DNA from: an uncultured bacterium
GTDB lineage: Bacteria; Bacillota; Clostridia; Lachnospirales; Lachnospiraceae
Length of the DNA stretch: 64,000 nt
NCBI GenBank assembly: GCA_947647735.1
Contig: CANSLJ010000008.1
Span: 62,001-126,000, forward strand
Direction of reading: 5' to 3'
In this document: positions 25,566 through 33,551 of the stretch, one piece after another
Layout: every line of letters starts with the position of its first letter
How positions within the stretch are numbered: position 1 is the first letter of the stretch
Notes under the pieces: generated by a model
What the model was told of the DNA's origin: nothing
Database searches by the model: none
Seen by the model: only the letters and a program-made list of their open reading frames with translations
Position numbers and translations under genes: made by a program

Positions 25566-26265
25566 AACGATACCCCTTTCCCCAGACTGTTCTGATGTAA
25601 AAAGGTTCCTGGGCATCCGGCTCTATCTTTACCCGCAGCTTGCGGATATGCACCATCACCGTACCGTTGCAGTTATAAAAATAGGGCTCGTTCCAGATGG
25701 ATTCATACAGATTCTGGGCAGAAAATATCTTGCCTCTGTGCTGCATCATCAAAAGAAGGATCCTGTACTCAATATCTGTCAACTCCACCGCCTTTTCATT
25801 CACAAACACCTCATTAAAAACCGTATGGATCCGGATTCCTCGACTTTTAATATATTTCGCTGTCTCTGCCTTCTCCCGCTTCTCAAAAGAACCTCCATAA
25901 ACCGTATATCTCCTGATCTGTGCTTTTACTCTGCCCAGCAGCTCCGCATAGGAAAAGGGCTTTGTCAGATAATCATCGCCCCCCGCCATAAGCCCCAGAA
26001 GCTTATCGGATTCCTGCACCTTTGCTGTCAGAAACAGAACCGGTACACAGAACTTCTTCCTGATCTCCTCACACACCCTGACGCCGGACATGCCGGGCAT
26101 CATGATGTCCAGAATGACAAGGCTGATCTCCTCCGTCAGCTTTCCGAGCCCTGCCGCTCCATTTTCAGCCTCCTCCACAAGGTATCCCTCACTCTCAAGC
26201 AGTATGCGCACACCCTCCCGGATATCATCGTCATCCTCTATCACCAGTATTTTGATATCTTTCAT
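25549..26265 (-). CDS. OmpR/PhoB-family response regulator
   Basis: 238 residues. The receiver domain (residues 1-120) has the acidic pair EDDDD, phospho-acceptor aspartate in VILDIMMPG, TAK threonine, and lysine in YLTKPFS. The winged-helix output domain ends in VRKL-like IRKLRVKIE and VWGKGYRFE. GGGAGG lies before ATG 26265. Its operon is permease, regulator, kinase. Its likely DNA sites are the CTTAA direct repeats before this operon and before the phospholipid operon. Confidence 0.92.
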   Translation of the reverse strand: MKDIKILVIEDDDDIREGVRILLESEGYLVEEAENGAAGLGKLTEEISLVILDIMMPGMSGVRVCEEIRKKFCVPVLFLTAKVQESDKLLGLMAGGDDYLTKPFSYAELLGRVKAQIRRYTVYGGSFEKREKAETAKYIKSRGIRIHTVFNEVFVNEKAVELTDIEYRILLLMMQHRGKIFSAQNLYESIWNEPYFYNCNGTVMVHIRKLRVKIEPDAQEPFYIRTVWGKGYRFEGEK

Positions 26266-26284
26266 TCCGATGCCTCCCTTCCTG

Positions 26285-27613
26285 TCATTCGTTCCTGATC
26301 GCCGCCAGAGGACTCAGCCTCATAGCCCGATATGCCGGAAAAAATCCCGCCAGCATACCGATGAGTATAGAAAACATAACTGCTGCCAGCGTGAGCCAGA
26401 AGGGAATATAGGAAACACCCTGCTGTCCTGCGGCATTTTCCGCCGCTATATTGATCACTGCAGATATGGTGTAGCTTAAGCCAAGCCCCGCAACGCCTCC
26501 TGCCAATCCGATAAAACCTGCCTCCAGCAAAAACAACCTGCAGATATCTCCCAGATCACAGCCAAGAACCTTCAAGACACCGATCTCCTTCGTTCGCTCA
26601 TAAATAGACATCATCATGGTATTTGCAATGCCGATAGCCGCCACGAAAAGAGAAACAGCACCGATCCCGCCGAGCGCCATCTGAATCGTCTTCATCTGTT
26701 CCTGTGTCTGTTTCAGCCATTCCATATTGCTCTCCGCCCGAAAACCCATATCCTGAATTTCCTTCTGAAGCCGTTCTACAGATTCCAGCTCATCCGCCCT
26801 GATGTATACACTGTTATAATAAAGTTCCTTAAAAGGCTTCCCTTTCTTGTTGGTCGGCTGCCCTGGGATCGCCCGGTTTTTAAACGTCTTTTTCACCTGC
26901 TTCATCAGTACGTCCAGATCCGCATAGACCATATAACTGTTGTTGGAATAATCCTCCTCTTCTCCCTCCAGAATACCGCTGGCCTTCAGCAGATATTTTT
27001 TCGGCGGTGCAGTACGCTTACCGTTATTTCCTCCGTTTCGGTTCCGGGACTGCTCATAAGCCTCGGTGTCAAAAATATAAAAAATCGTATCATTCATAAA
27101 ATCAATGGAGGGCATCTCCCCGTTCCCGGATGGGCTGTAAAAAAAGTTCTGCACCTGATTTCCAAAAAACAGCTCCAGCGGTTCCCCGCCGGAGGGCAAT
27201 TTCCCTTTTCCGGCTTTTAAATTCATATTCTGCAGGGCTTCCTGGCTCATTCCGTTTATGGTAAGATTTGCCTCATATTTTCCGGTCTTCGCCAGAACCG
27301 TCACCGTGAGCACGGGAGAAATTGTTTTAATATGCGCAAGCCTGCCGAGGCTCTCCACCGCTTTATCATCCAGCCTTCTGATCTTCTTTTCATCCCCGGA
27401 TACCTGATCTTCATTAGAATATACTGTGATCGTTGTCACGCCCCCCGATCTCTCGATCTGTTCCAGCGCGCTTTTCTTCAAACCTAATCCCAGCGAAAGC
27501 ATCACCACAATGGATGCCGTCCCTATCACCACCCCCAGTACCGTCAGCACAGTCCTCAATTTACGTCTCCATAGGCTGGATAAACTCATTCGCAGTAAAT
27601 CTATGACTTTCAT
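26285..27613 (-). CDS. MacB/FtsX-type ABC permease without a linked ATPase
   Basis: 442 residues. N-terminal helix (RTVLTVLGVVIGTASIVVMLSLG) followed by a large periplasmic MacB_PCD-type domain (about 45-310) and three C-terminal helices of the FtsX domain (NTMMMSIYERTKEIGVLKVLG motif). Such permeases normally pair with an ATPase and, in MacB, an adaptor. Neither is adjacent, where instead a response regulator and kinase follow. GGGAG lies before ATG 27613. It may act as a sensor or use an ATPase encoded elsewhere. Confidence 0.85.
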   Translation of the reverse strand: MKVIDLLRMSLSSLWRRKLRTVLTVLGVVIGTASIVVMLSLGLGLKKSALEQIERSGGVTTITVYSNEDQVSGDEKKIRRLDDKAVESLGRLAHIKTISPVLTVTVLAKTGKYEANLTINGMSQEALQNMNLKAGKGKLPSGGEPLELFFGNQVQNFFYSPSGNGEMPSIDFMNDTIFYIFDTEAYEQSRNRNGGNNGKRTAPPKKYLLKASGILEGEEEDYSNNSYMVYADLDVLMKQVKKTFKNRAIPGQPTNKKGKPFKELYYNSVYIRADELESVERLQKEIQDMGFRAESNMEWLKQTQEQMKTIQMALGGIGAVSLFVAAIGIANTMMMSIYERTKEIGVLKVLGCDLGDICRLFLLEAGFIGLAGGVAGLGLSYTISAVINIAAENAAGQQGVSYIPFWLTLAAVMFSILIGMLAGFFPAYRAMRLSPLAAIRNE

Positions 27614-27691
27614 CCGTTTTCTCCCTCATTCTAACATTTCTTCATATGAATAACACCTGTTGTTTTCTAAAAAATACAATATGCTGCAAAT

Positions 27692-27729
27692 CTTAATCTT
27701 TTTCAGATTGATTTCTTAAAAGTTCTTAA
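27692..27729 (-). promoter_or_regulatory. CTTAA repeats before the permease/regulator/kinase operon
   Basis: CTTAA occurs at 27692, 27715 and 27725 (TTAAGAA on the minus strand, the last two exactly ten bases apart). They sit 80-115 bases before the start codon and match the repeats at 24225-24261. A weak TATTGT -10 candidate lies at 27681-27676. Autoregulation is inferred. Confidence 0.55.
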
Positions 27730-27771
27730 CTTATCATCACAGATATTCATTACTGTGTGTACATAAAAAGG

Positions 27772-27788
27772 GGCTGTCACCGACAGCC
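27772..27788 (-). terminator. Terminator of the MarR/ABC-F/MATE operon
   Basis: On the minus strand GGCTGT-CGGTG-ACAGCC is followed by CCTTTTTA, starting about 14 bases after the stop codon of the last gene. Confidence 0.8.
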
Positions 27789-27801
27789 TTTATTCCCCTC
27801 T

Positions 27802-28410
27802 TTACTCTTCAAACCAGCAATCTACATATGACACAAGAGCCGGTATCAATTGTTTGATCGTTTTATCAGAAGTATTGATACACAAATGGTACGTTTCCTT
27901 CTGCCCCCATTTACTGTCTGTCAGCAGCTCACGGCAGGCAGCGCGGTCACGATCGATCTTTCTCATCATATGCAGGATATCCCGTTCATTTTCCTTTTCT
28001 TTTATACGCTGCATGCAACGTAAAAGCCTGGATTCCTGACTGCCATAGACAAACAGATTCATTGGATTTAAATCCCGCAGGATCACATCAGCACAACGGC
28101 CGACGATCACGCAGTCCCCGTCAGCGGCAAGCGTTCTGATCACATTCTGCTGTGAAACCAATACCTGAATAGAGTCTTTTGTCTTTGTCGGATACATCAT
28201 AAACCGCTTCCCTATCGTCATAGGATAAACCGTACGGACATCCGCCTCCGAAATATGTTCCACATGCTCCGGTTCCAATCCATGCAGCTTTGCAACCCCC
28301 TCTATGATCTCCTGGTCATAACAGGGTATCTGCAGTGCATCTGCAAGCCTCTTCCCCAGCTCGCGTCCTCCGCTTCCAAATTCCCGGTCAATCGTTATAA
28401 TTCTCATCAT
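27802..28410 (-). CDS. Cytidylate kinase-like family protein
   Basis: 202 residues with the nucleotide-binding loop TIDREFGSGGRELGKRLA at the N-terminus, VIVGRCADVILRD near residue 100 and a charged lid (MRKIDRDRAACRELL). It belongs to the cytidylate-kinase-like family common in Clostridia, distinct from housekeeping cmk, with unknown substrate. It is the last gene of a multidrug-type operon after the MATE gene. A related protein begins the operon. AAAGGGG precedes two tandem ATG codons. Confidence 0.82.
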   Translation of the reverse strand: MMRIITIDREFGSGGRELGKRLADALQIPCYDQEIIEGVAKLHGLEPEHVEHISEADVRTVYPMTIGKRFMMYPTKTKDSIQVLVSQQNVIRTLAADGDCVIVGRCADVILRDLNPMNLFVYGSQESRLLRCMQRIKEKENERDILHMMRKIDRDRAACRELLTDSKWGQKETYHLCINTSDKTIKQLIPALVSYVDCWFEE

Positions 28411-28440
28411 CTTTTCCCCTTTCTGCCATATATTTTTATG

Positions 28441-29754
28441 TTATTGATACACAATGCCATTCTTCTCTGAATTTCTTAACAGGACAACCGACACAACCAA
28501 AACCAGCCCTTCATAAATCCCGAAAGTAAACCATATGATACTTCCGCCAAACATTGCGGGAAGTAAAAGGATCACAATGGAATTAACCACTAAACTGCGC
28601 AGTACATTGATAATGACCGCCTGCTTGGAACGCTTCGTGGAGTACAGATATGCTGATATCATCACATTCAGAGACATAACAACAAATCCCCATGCAAACA
28701 TCGGCATGGCTTTTACTGCAAATTCCAGCGTATCCTGATCCGCGCCGAACAGCGCACAGATCCATTTACCCGCAAATAAAAGTAACACGTTAATGAACAG
28801 GCTTCCTATAAAGTTGATGAGCAGTCCGGCATGAAAATATCCCTTTAATTCTTTTTCCTGTTTCGCACCATAACTCTGTCCGAACAACGGCTGCAATCCC
28901 TCACTTGATCCTAAAAATACAGCGATTGAAAATGATGCCACATAGGAAATAATGGAAAAAGCATTTACGCCGATATCTCCGATATGCTGCACGAGAACCA
29001 TGTTCATGCAAAGCGTCATCACAGGCGTAGCAAGCTGTGAAATACTTTCCGGCAGGCCGCGCACCGCAATCTTCTTAAACAGCGCACCATCAAATTTTGG
29101 CATATGGAAATACAGATCACCTTTACGCATGACAAAATGCGTCAGTACAATAAACAGCGAAACCACCTGCGAAACTCCTGTTGCAGCTGCCGCGCCCTTA
29201 AGCCCCATGGGGATCGGGAATATCAAAAGCCAGTCTCCGAAGATATTGCATGCCGTGCTGATGATCGTTGCCACACTGACCAGCACAGGAGAACCATCAT
29301 TACGACAAAATCCCATAAGCACAGTATTCAGTGCAGACGGAATGATAAAAAGAGAATACCAGAACAGATATTCTGCTGCCATCTCATGGAACGTCCCGCT
29401 TGCGCCGAGCAGAGTACAGATCGGATCAGCAAAAAACACACCCGCCACGCACAAGATTAATGCCGCTGCGACACTTCCCAGTACGGAATGCATAAATGCC
29501 TGGTTCGCACCATTTTTGTCCCCTCTCCCCAGACGGATCGCGGCTATGGTTACGCCGCCGATCGTTGTCAGCATAAAGACAGCATTGACAACCATGACAA
29601 AGGGCATAACAAGATTAATTGCACCAAGCCCGTTCGTCCCGACACCATGCCCGATAAAAACACCGTCTACGATCGTAAACAGAAAGAAGCATACACTGCT
29701 CAACATTGTCGGGACCACATATTTCACGATATTTTTGTTATACTGATCAGACAT
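28441..29754 (-). CDS. MATE family efflux transporter
   Basis: About 437 residues and 12 transmembrane helices in two similar halves. Characteristic stretches are VPTMLSSVCFFLFTIVDGVFIGHGVG at the first helix (read here in part) and GLPESISQLATPVMTLCMNMV at the seventh. MATE proteins export drugs or metabolites in exchange for Na+ or H+. ATG 29754 has GGAGG eight bases upstream, inside the end of the ABC-F gene, so translation is coupled; the upstream extension is rejected. Confidence 0.92.
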   Translation of the reverse strand: MSDQYNKNIVKYVVPTMLSSVCFFLFTIVDGVFIGHGVGTNGLGAINLVMPFVMVVNAVFMLTTIGGVTIAAIRLGRGDKNGANQAFMHSVLGSVAAALILCVAGVFFADPICTLLGASGTFHEMAAEYLFWYSLFIIPSALNTVLMGFCRNDGSPVLVSVATIISTACNIFGDWLLIFPIPMGLKGAAAATGVSQVVSLFIVLTHFVMRKGDLYFHMPKFDGALFKKIAVRGLPESISQLATPVMTLCMNMVLVQHIGDIGVNAFSIISYVASFSIAVFLGSSEGLQPLFGQSYGAKQEKELKGYFHAGLLINFIGSLFINVLLLFAGKWICALFGADQDTLEFAVKAMPMFAWGFVVMSLNVMISAYLYSTKRSKQAVIINVLRSLVVNSIVILLLPAMFGGSIIWFTFGIYEGLVLVVSVVLLRNSEKNGIVYQ

Positions 29755-29755
29755 T

Positions 29756-31360
29756 TCATTTTCCTCCATTTTCCATTTGTTCATAACCATCTGAAATGTA
29801 TTGTGTAACGCCATTTTTAAAAATCAAAAGGGCATCCGCCACCTGCTTTATAAAATAACGATCATGGGAAACAAAAAGCACCGTCCCTGAATAGTTTTTC
29901 AGCATATGCCCTAATACCTCTTTGCTTAAGATGTCCATATGGTTTGTCGGTTCATCCAAAATCAGGAAATTAGGTTTTCTTGACATGATTTTACAGAGTG
30001 CCAGCCTCACCTTCTCACCACCGGATAATATCCGGATATTTTTATAGACATCATCCTCACTGAATAAAAACGCTCCCAGTGCATTGCGGACTTCATGATT
30101 CGTAAAAGCCGGAAAAGCTCTGCAAAAATCGGTCAATACATCATCGGTACTGTTGTACTGTGCCATCTGCTGTTCAAAATATCCGATTTCTATATTTCCC
30201 CCGAATGAGAATGTTCCTCCAAGCGGAGCTGCCTGCCCTATAAGTGTTCGCAGAAGTGTGGATTTTCCGCACCCGTTATCACCAATAACGCCTATTTTTT
30301 CGCCCTTTTTCTGTTCCAGACTGACCTCTGCCAGCTTCCTGTTATAACCAATCTGAAGTTTTTTGACAGTAAGGACATCTGTATAACTTTCCTTTGCCGG
30401 TTCAAATTCCGGGTGAAATGTTTTCAGATCATAGCGTACAGGCGGCAAAATACGCTCCATCCGTTCAAGCTGGCTTCGTTTGGCACGTGCCATAGGTGCC
30501 TTTGTAGGGTGCCCCTTAAAGTGGTCGATCAATTTTTCCAATCTTGCGATCTCATTTTGCTGTGCTTCATACTCTTTTTGCCTCTTGTCATAATTCTGCC
30601 TTTTCTGTATCACAAACGAAGAATAATTTCCACTGTACATGGTGATATGTTTCCGCTCTATCTCATAAACCACACTTACCACATTGTCCAAAAACATACG
30701 GTCATGGGAAACGACTACAAGCGCCCTTTCATAAGTTTTAAGATACTGTTCCAGCCACCTGATCGTCCCGATATCCAAATGGTTGGTCGGCTCGTCCAGC
30801 AAAAGCACATCCGGCTTACTGAGCAGCATTTTGGCAAATGCGATCCGGGTACGCTGTCCGCCGGAAAATTCAGATAATTTTTTCTTCCTGTCATCTTCTG
30901 TGAAACCAAATTTTTGTATCAGCAATTCATATTCCTTTTCATACTCATACCCGCCCATATTTTGAAACTGTGCCTGCAGATCTACATATTCCTGTACAAT
31001 TTCCTCTGTTGCATCATTTTCCATCCTTTCAAGCAGCTCATCCAGTCGTCCCTGAGCATCAAGAATTTTCTGAAATGCCTTTTTTATTTCCTCCTCCAAT
31101 GTTACAGAATCATCTTCAAATGCATTTTGCTGTAAATAACCGATTGTCACTCCTCCCCGGCGTGCAATAAATACATCCTGATCACTGTCCTGCCTGTCCA
31201 GTCCGATCCTCCCAAAAATAAGGTTTAACAACGTCGTTTTCCCACATCCATTGCGCCCGATGATCGCAATCTTTTCCGTATTTTTGATGATAAAATTGAT
31301 ATCTGACAATATCGTATCCGCACCAAAAGATACCGTCCCATGACTGATTTCCACTAACAA
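29756..31360 (-). CDS. ABC-F family ATPase
   Basis: About 534 residues with two ATPase domains and no transmembrane part. Walker A motifs are GRNGCGKTT and GDNGCGKST; signatures are FSGGQRTR and LSGGEKVR; both Walker B motifs read LDEPTNH-DI. The linker between them is a charged helical hairpin (EYEAQQNEIARLEKLIDHF). ABC-F proteins act on the ribosome as translation factors or antibiotic-resistance factors; a resistance role is suggested by the MATE partner, MarR regulator and leader hairpin. Start is TTG 31360 with AGGAGG seven bases upstream. Confidence 0.92.
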   Translation of the reverse strand: MLVEISHGTVSFGADTILSDINFIIKNTEKIAIIGRNGCGKTTLLNLIFGRIGLDRQDSDQDVFIARRGGVTIGYLQQNAFEDDSVTLEEEIKKAFQKILDAQGRLDELLERMENDATEEIVQEYVDLQAQFQNMGGYEYEKEYELLIQKFGFTEDDRKKKLSEFSGGQRTRIAFAKMLLSKPDVLLLDEPTNHLDIGTIRWLEQYLKTYERALVVVSHDRMFLDNVVSVVYEIERKHITMYSGNYSSFVIQKRQNYDKRQKEYEAQQNEIARLEKLIDHFKGHPTKAPMARAKRSQLERMERILPPVRYDLKTFHPEFEPAKESYTDVLTVKKLQIGYNRKLAEVSLEQKKGEKIGVIGDNGCGKSTLLRTLIGQAAPLGGTFSFGGNIEIGYFEQQMAQYNSTDDVLTDFCRAFPAFTNHEVRNALGAFLFSEDDVYKNIRILSGGEKVRLALCKIMSRKPNFLILDEPTNHMDILSKEVLGHMLKNYSGTVLFVSHDRYFIKQVADALLIFKNGVTQYISDGYEQMENGGK

Positions 31361-31362
31361 AT

Positions 31363-32064
31363 TTATGCCTCCTGTAACCTGAAAAACTTTCCTGCCGCGG
31401 AGCATATGATCTTGGCACATTCCTCAATGCCAAGTGCCCCGCTGTCAAGATTCATATGATAATTGTGCTGTTCTCCCCATTGCTGACCGGTGCATCGTTT
31501 ATAATAAGCTGCCCGCCCCCTGTCTACGATCTTGATCTTTTCAGAGAGGCTTCCATTACGTATCAGGTACTCGTCATAAAGGCGTCTGATACGGCTGTCC
31601 TCCTCCGCGCCGATCCATACACGCAGGCAGCGCCCCCGGTCTTTCAACACAAAATCTGCACACCGCCCTACGAAAACACATGATCCCGCTTCCGCCAGTT
31701 CACTTATGATCTTACTTTGTGTCATAAACATTTCTTTCTCACTTGAATAATAAGGTGAACCGGATTTCCAATAGTTTAAGTTCCACATTTGTGCCGACGG
31801 ATCATCTGCACCCCAGATATCAAGGCTGGATACACTCTCCCGCCAATCTGAAATATAGGTTTTATCCAGATCCCTTTCATGCGCAATATTATCGATCCGG
31901 TTTCTGTCATAATAAGCAATACCCAGTTTTTCTGCGATGCGTTTCCCGATCATCGAGCCGCCGCTGCCATATGCACGGCTGATCGTAATAATAAAATGAC
32001 TCATATTGTCACTGTTCTCCTCCATGCTATTTACCGGACTGTATAAATCCCATAATAATCCCAT
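31363..32064 (-). CDS. Cytidylate kinase-like family protein
   Basis: 233 residues. The loop TISRAYGSGGSMIGKRIAEK lies near residue 28, VFVGRCADFVLKD near 130, and a lid with RGRAAYYKRCTGQQWG follows. ATG 32064 has AGAGG eight bases upstream; ATG 32004 with GGAGGAG twelve bases upstream is also possible and fits the homologous region better. It directly precedes the ABC-F gene, two bases apart. Why a nucleotide-kinase-like protein travels with ABC-F and MATE genes is unclear. Confidence 0.82.
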   Translation of the reverse strand: MGLLWDLYSPVNSMEENSDNMSHFIITISRAYGSGGSMIGKRIAEKLGIAYYDRNRIDNIAHERDLDKTYISDWRESVSSLDIWGADDPSAQMWNLNYWKSGSPYYSSEKEMFMTQSKIISELAEAGSCVFVGRCADFVLKDRGRCLRVWIGAEEDSRIRRLYDEYLIRNGSLSEKIKIVDRGRAAYYKRCTGQQWGEQHNYHMNLDSGALGIEECAKIICSAAGKFFRLQEA

Positions 32065-32122
32065 ATTCCATGCCTCTTAGAATTCTTATTATCAAAATAT
32101 CCCCAAAAGCTTCCAACAAAAA

Positions 32123-32185
32123 TGCGCCCGGTTATTTATACTTATTGAACCTCTGTTGCTCAATAAGATTTCATAACCGGGCGCA
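32123..32185 (-). terminator. Long hairpin with U-run, possible attenuator
   Basis: On the minus strand TGCGCCCGGTTAT (32185-32173) pairs with ATAACCGGGCGCA (32135-32123), and inside it CTTATTGA pairs with TCAATAAG; ATTTTTG follows. It lies between marR and the first gene of the ABC-F operon. It is either a plain terminator after marR or a regulated attenuator. Confidence 0.85.
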
Positions 32186-32237
32186 CCCGACATCTTCCCT
32201 TCGACTGTGGTACAGGCTCTGTGCCTGACCGTATCAT
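32160..32237 (-). CDS. Possible 25-codon leader peptide
   Basis: ATG 32237 opens a 25-codon frame that stops at 32160, inside the inner arm of the hairpin at 32123-32185. GGAGG lies 13 bases upstream, within the end of marR, which is longer spacing than usual. A ribosome stalled on this frame would cover the 5' arm of the terminator, as in known ABC-F leader control. Whether it is translated is uncertain. Confidence 0.3.
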   Translation of the reverse strand: MIRSGTEPVPQSKGRCRVRPVMKSY

Positions 32238-32245
32238 TGCGATGA

Positions 32246-32710
32246 TCAGTCCTCCGATGACAATACAGTTATTTCATTTATTTCTGCCCGAAGCAGCCTC
32301 AAATATTTCTGCGTGAAATGCAGCAGCATTTCCTGTTCTTTAGTGTTCAGGTTTCCAAAGGCATTTTTCTCTGCCTCTATGACAGGAACAGCTATTTTCT
32401 GTGCAAGTGTATATCCCGCCTCCGTCAGTACGATCTGCTTATTCTTTTTCTGTCCCGGCAGAGGAACAAGCTCAACCAATCTCTCAGATTCCAGTTTTTT
32501 CAGCGCTGAATTTACAGTCTGCCTGCTGAGAGACCATTTTTCGGACAGGTCTTTCTGCGTATAGGCATCGCTGTTCTCATACAGTGTATAGAATATCCAA
32601 AACGCACAATCCGGCAGCCCGGATCTCTTTGCATAATCACTGTACAGATCATCCAACTCCATCCATAACTGGTTATACACAGCCAAATTTTTTATTGTCA
32701 GTTCATCCAA
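32246..32710 (-). CDS. MarR family transcriptional regulator
   Basis: 154 residues with a winged helix-turn-helix: YTQKDLSEKWSLSRQTVNSALKKLESERLV (recognition helix near residues 62-80) and a beta wing (PLPGQKKNKQIVLTEAG). Dimerisation helices flank it. It precedes the kinase-like/ABC-F/MATE genes in the same direction and is separated from them by the hairpin. Two palindromes in its own promoter are its probable sites. Confidence 0.9.
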   Translation of the reverse strand: MDELTIKNLAVYNQLWMELDDLYSDYAKRSGLPDCAFWIFYTLYENSDAYTQKDLSEKWSLSRQTVNSALKKLESERLVELVPLPGQKKNKQIVLTEAGYTLAQKIAVPVIEAEKNAFGNLNTKEQEMLLHFTQKYLRLLRAEINEITVLSSED

Positions 32711-32725
32711 AACCGTTATCCTTTC

Positions 32726-32778
32726 ATAATCCGAAATCGGATAATTGTTATTATAATCCGTTGTCGGATTATTGTCAA
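32726..32778 (-). promoter_or_regulatory. Consensus marR promoter with two 20 bp operators
   Basis: TTGACA (32778-32773), 17 bases, TATAAT (32755-32750) on the minus strand. The palindrome ATAATCCGTTGTCGGATTAT (32753-32772) fills the spacer, and ATAATCCGAAATCGGATAAT (32726-32745) covers the transcript start; their centres are 27 bp apart. This is strong evidence for autorepression by MarR. Confidence 0.85.
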
Positions 32779-32783
32779 CATTC

Positions 32784-32812
32784 TTTTCATAATTTTATTA
32801 TTATGATACAAT
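32784..32812 (+). promoter_or_regulatory. Promoter of the Fic gene
   Basis: TTTTCA (32784-32789), 17 bases, TACAAT (32807-32812) with the extended TG at 32804-32805. The -10 box overlaps the ATG at 32811, which rules that ATG out as the start. Confidence 0.6.
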
Positions 32813-32876
32813 GAGTGTTAGCGAAAAGCATGATAGATTAAACCGAACTCTACCACTCAAGGGAGAACATGATACT

Positions 32877-33482
32877 ATGACACTCAAAAACAAACTGGGC
32901 ATCACCGATTCTGCCGAACTGGCAAAAGCCGAAGAACGGATCAGCAAAATAAAGGCTCTGGAACTGTTTGAAAAGGGCCTGCTCGACACTTTTGAAACCG
33001 GAACCTTTCAAGGCCTTTCGCAGATCCACAAATATCTGTTTGAGGATATCTATGATTTTGCAGGACAGATACGGACTGTAAACATCGCAAAAGCCTGCTT
33101 CCGCTTTGCCCCTGTCCTGTATCTTGAGGCTGCACTCCAAAACATCAGCAGAATGCCTCAATCTACTTTTGATGAGATCATTGAAAAATATGTTGAAATG
33201 AATGTTGCACATCCCTTCCGTGAAGGTAACGGAAGGAGCACCAGATTGTGGCTTGATGCCATCTTGAAAAAGGAGCTGAAACTTGTTGTAGACTGGAGCC
33301 GTGTAGATAAAGATGATTATCTGCCGGCAATGGGACACAGCCCTGTAAAAGATCTGGAGATCAAAGTTTTATTAAAAAATGCTTTGACGGATAAGATCGA
33401 TGACCGTGAAGTCTATATGAAAGGCATCGATGCAAGCTATCACTATGAAGGGTATGATGTTTACAAAACCGGCAGGATCTGA
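32877..33482 (+). CDS. Class III Fic protein (AMP-transferase)
   Basis: 201 residues from ATG 32877, which has GGGAG nine bases upstream. The catalytic Fic loop is [12 protein letters not shown] (His112). The C-terminus carries the inhibitory motif S-x3-E-G (Ser187, Glu191, Gly192 in SYHYEGY), as in the single-domain class III protein NmFic. Such enzymes transfer AMP from ATP to target proteins, DNA gyrase in the NmFic case, and are held off by the C-terminal helix until monomerisation. No separate antitoxin is needed or seen. It is divergent from marR. Confidence 0.88.
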   Translation: MTLKNKLGITDSAELAKAEERISKIKALELFEKGLLDTFETGTFQGLSQIHKYLFEDIYDFAGQIRTVNIAKACFRFAPVLYLEAALQNISRMPQSTFDEIIEKYVEMNVAHPFREGNGRSTRLWLDAILKKELKLVVDWSRVDKDDYLPAMGHSPVKDLEIKVLLKNALTDKIDDREVYMKGIDASYHYEGYDVYKTGRI

Positions 33483-33551
33483 CATCAGTTTTCCCTTAAA
33501 CCACCCTCAGCAAAAAAGCCATATACAGTAGAAGCGTAAGCACCTGCCATA

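Noticed and set aside
32811-32876. Upstream start for the Fic gene
   Set aside because: The ATG at 32811 overlaps the -10 box of the likely promoter and lacks a ribosome binding site, while ATG 32877 has GGGAG at good spacing.
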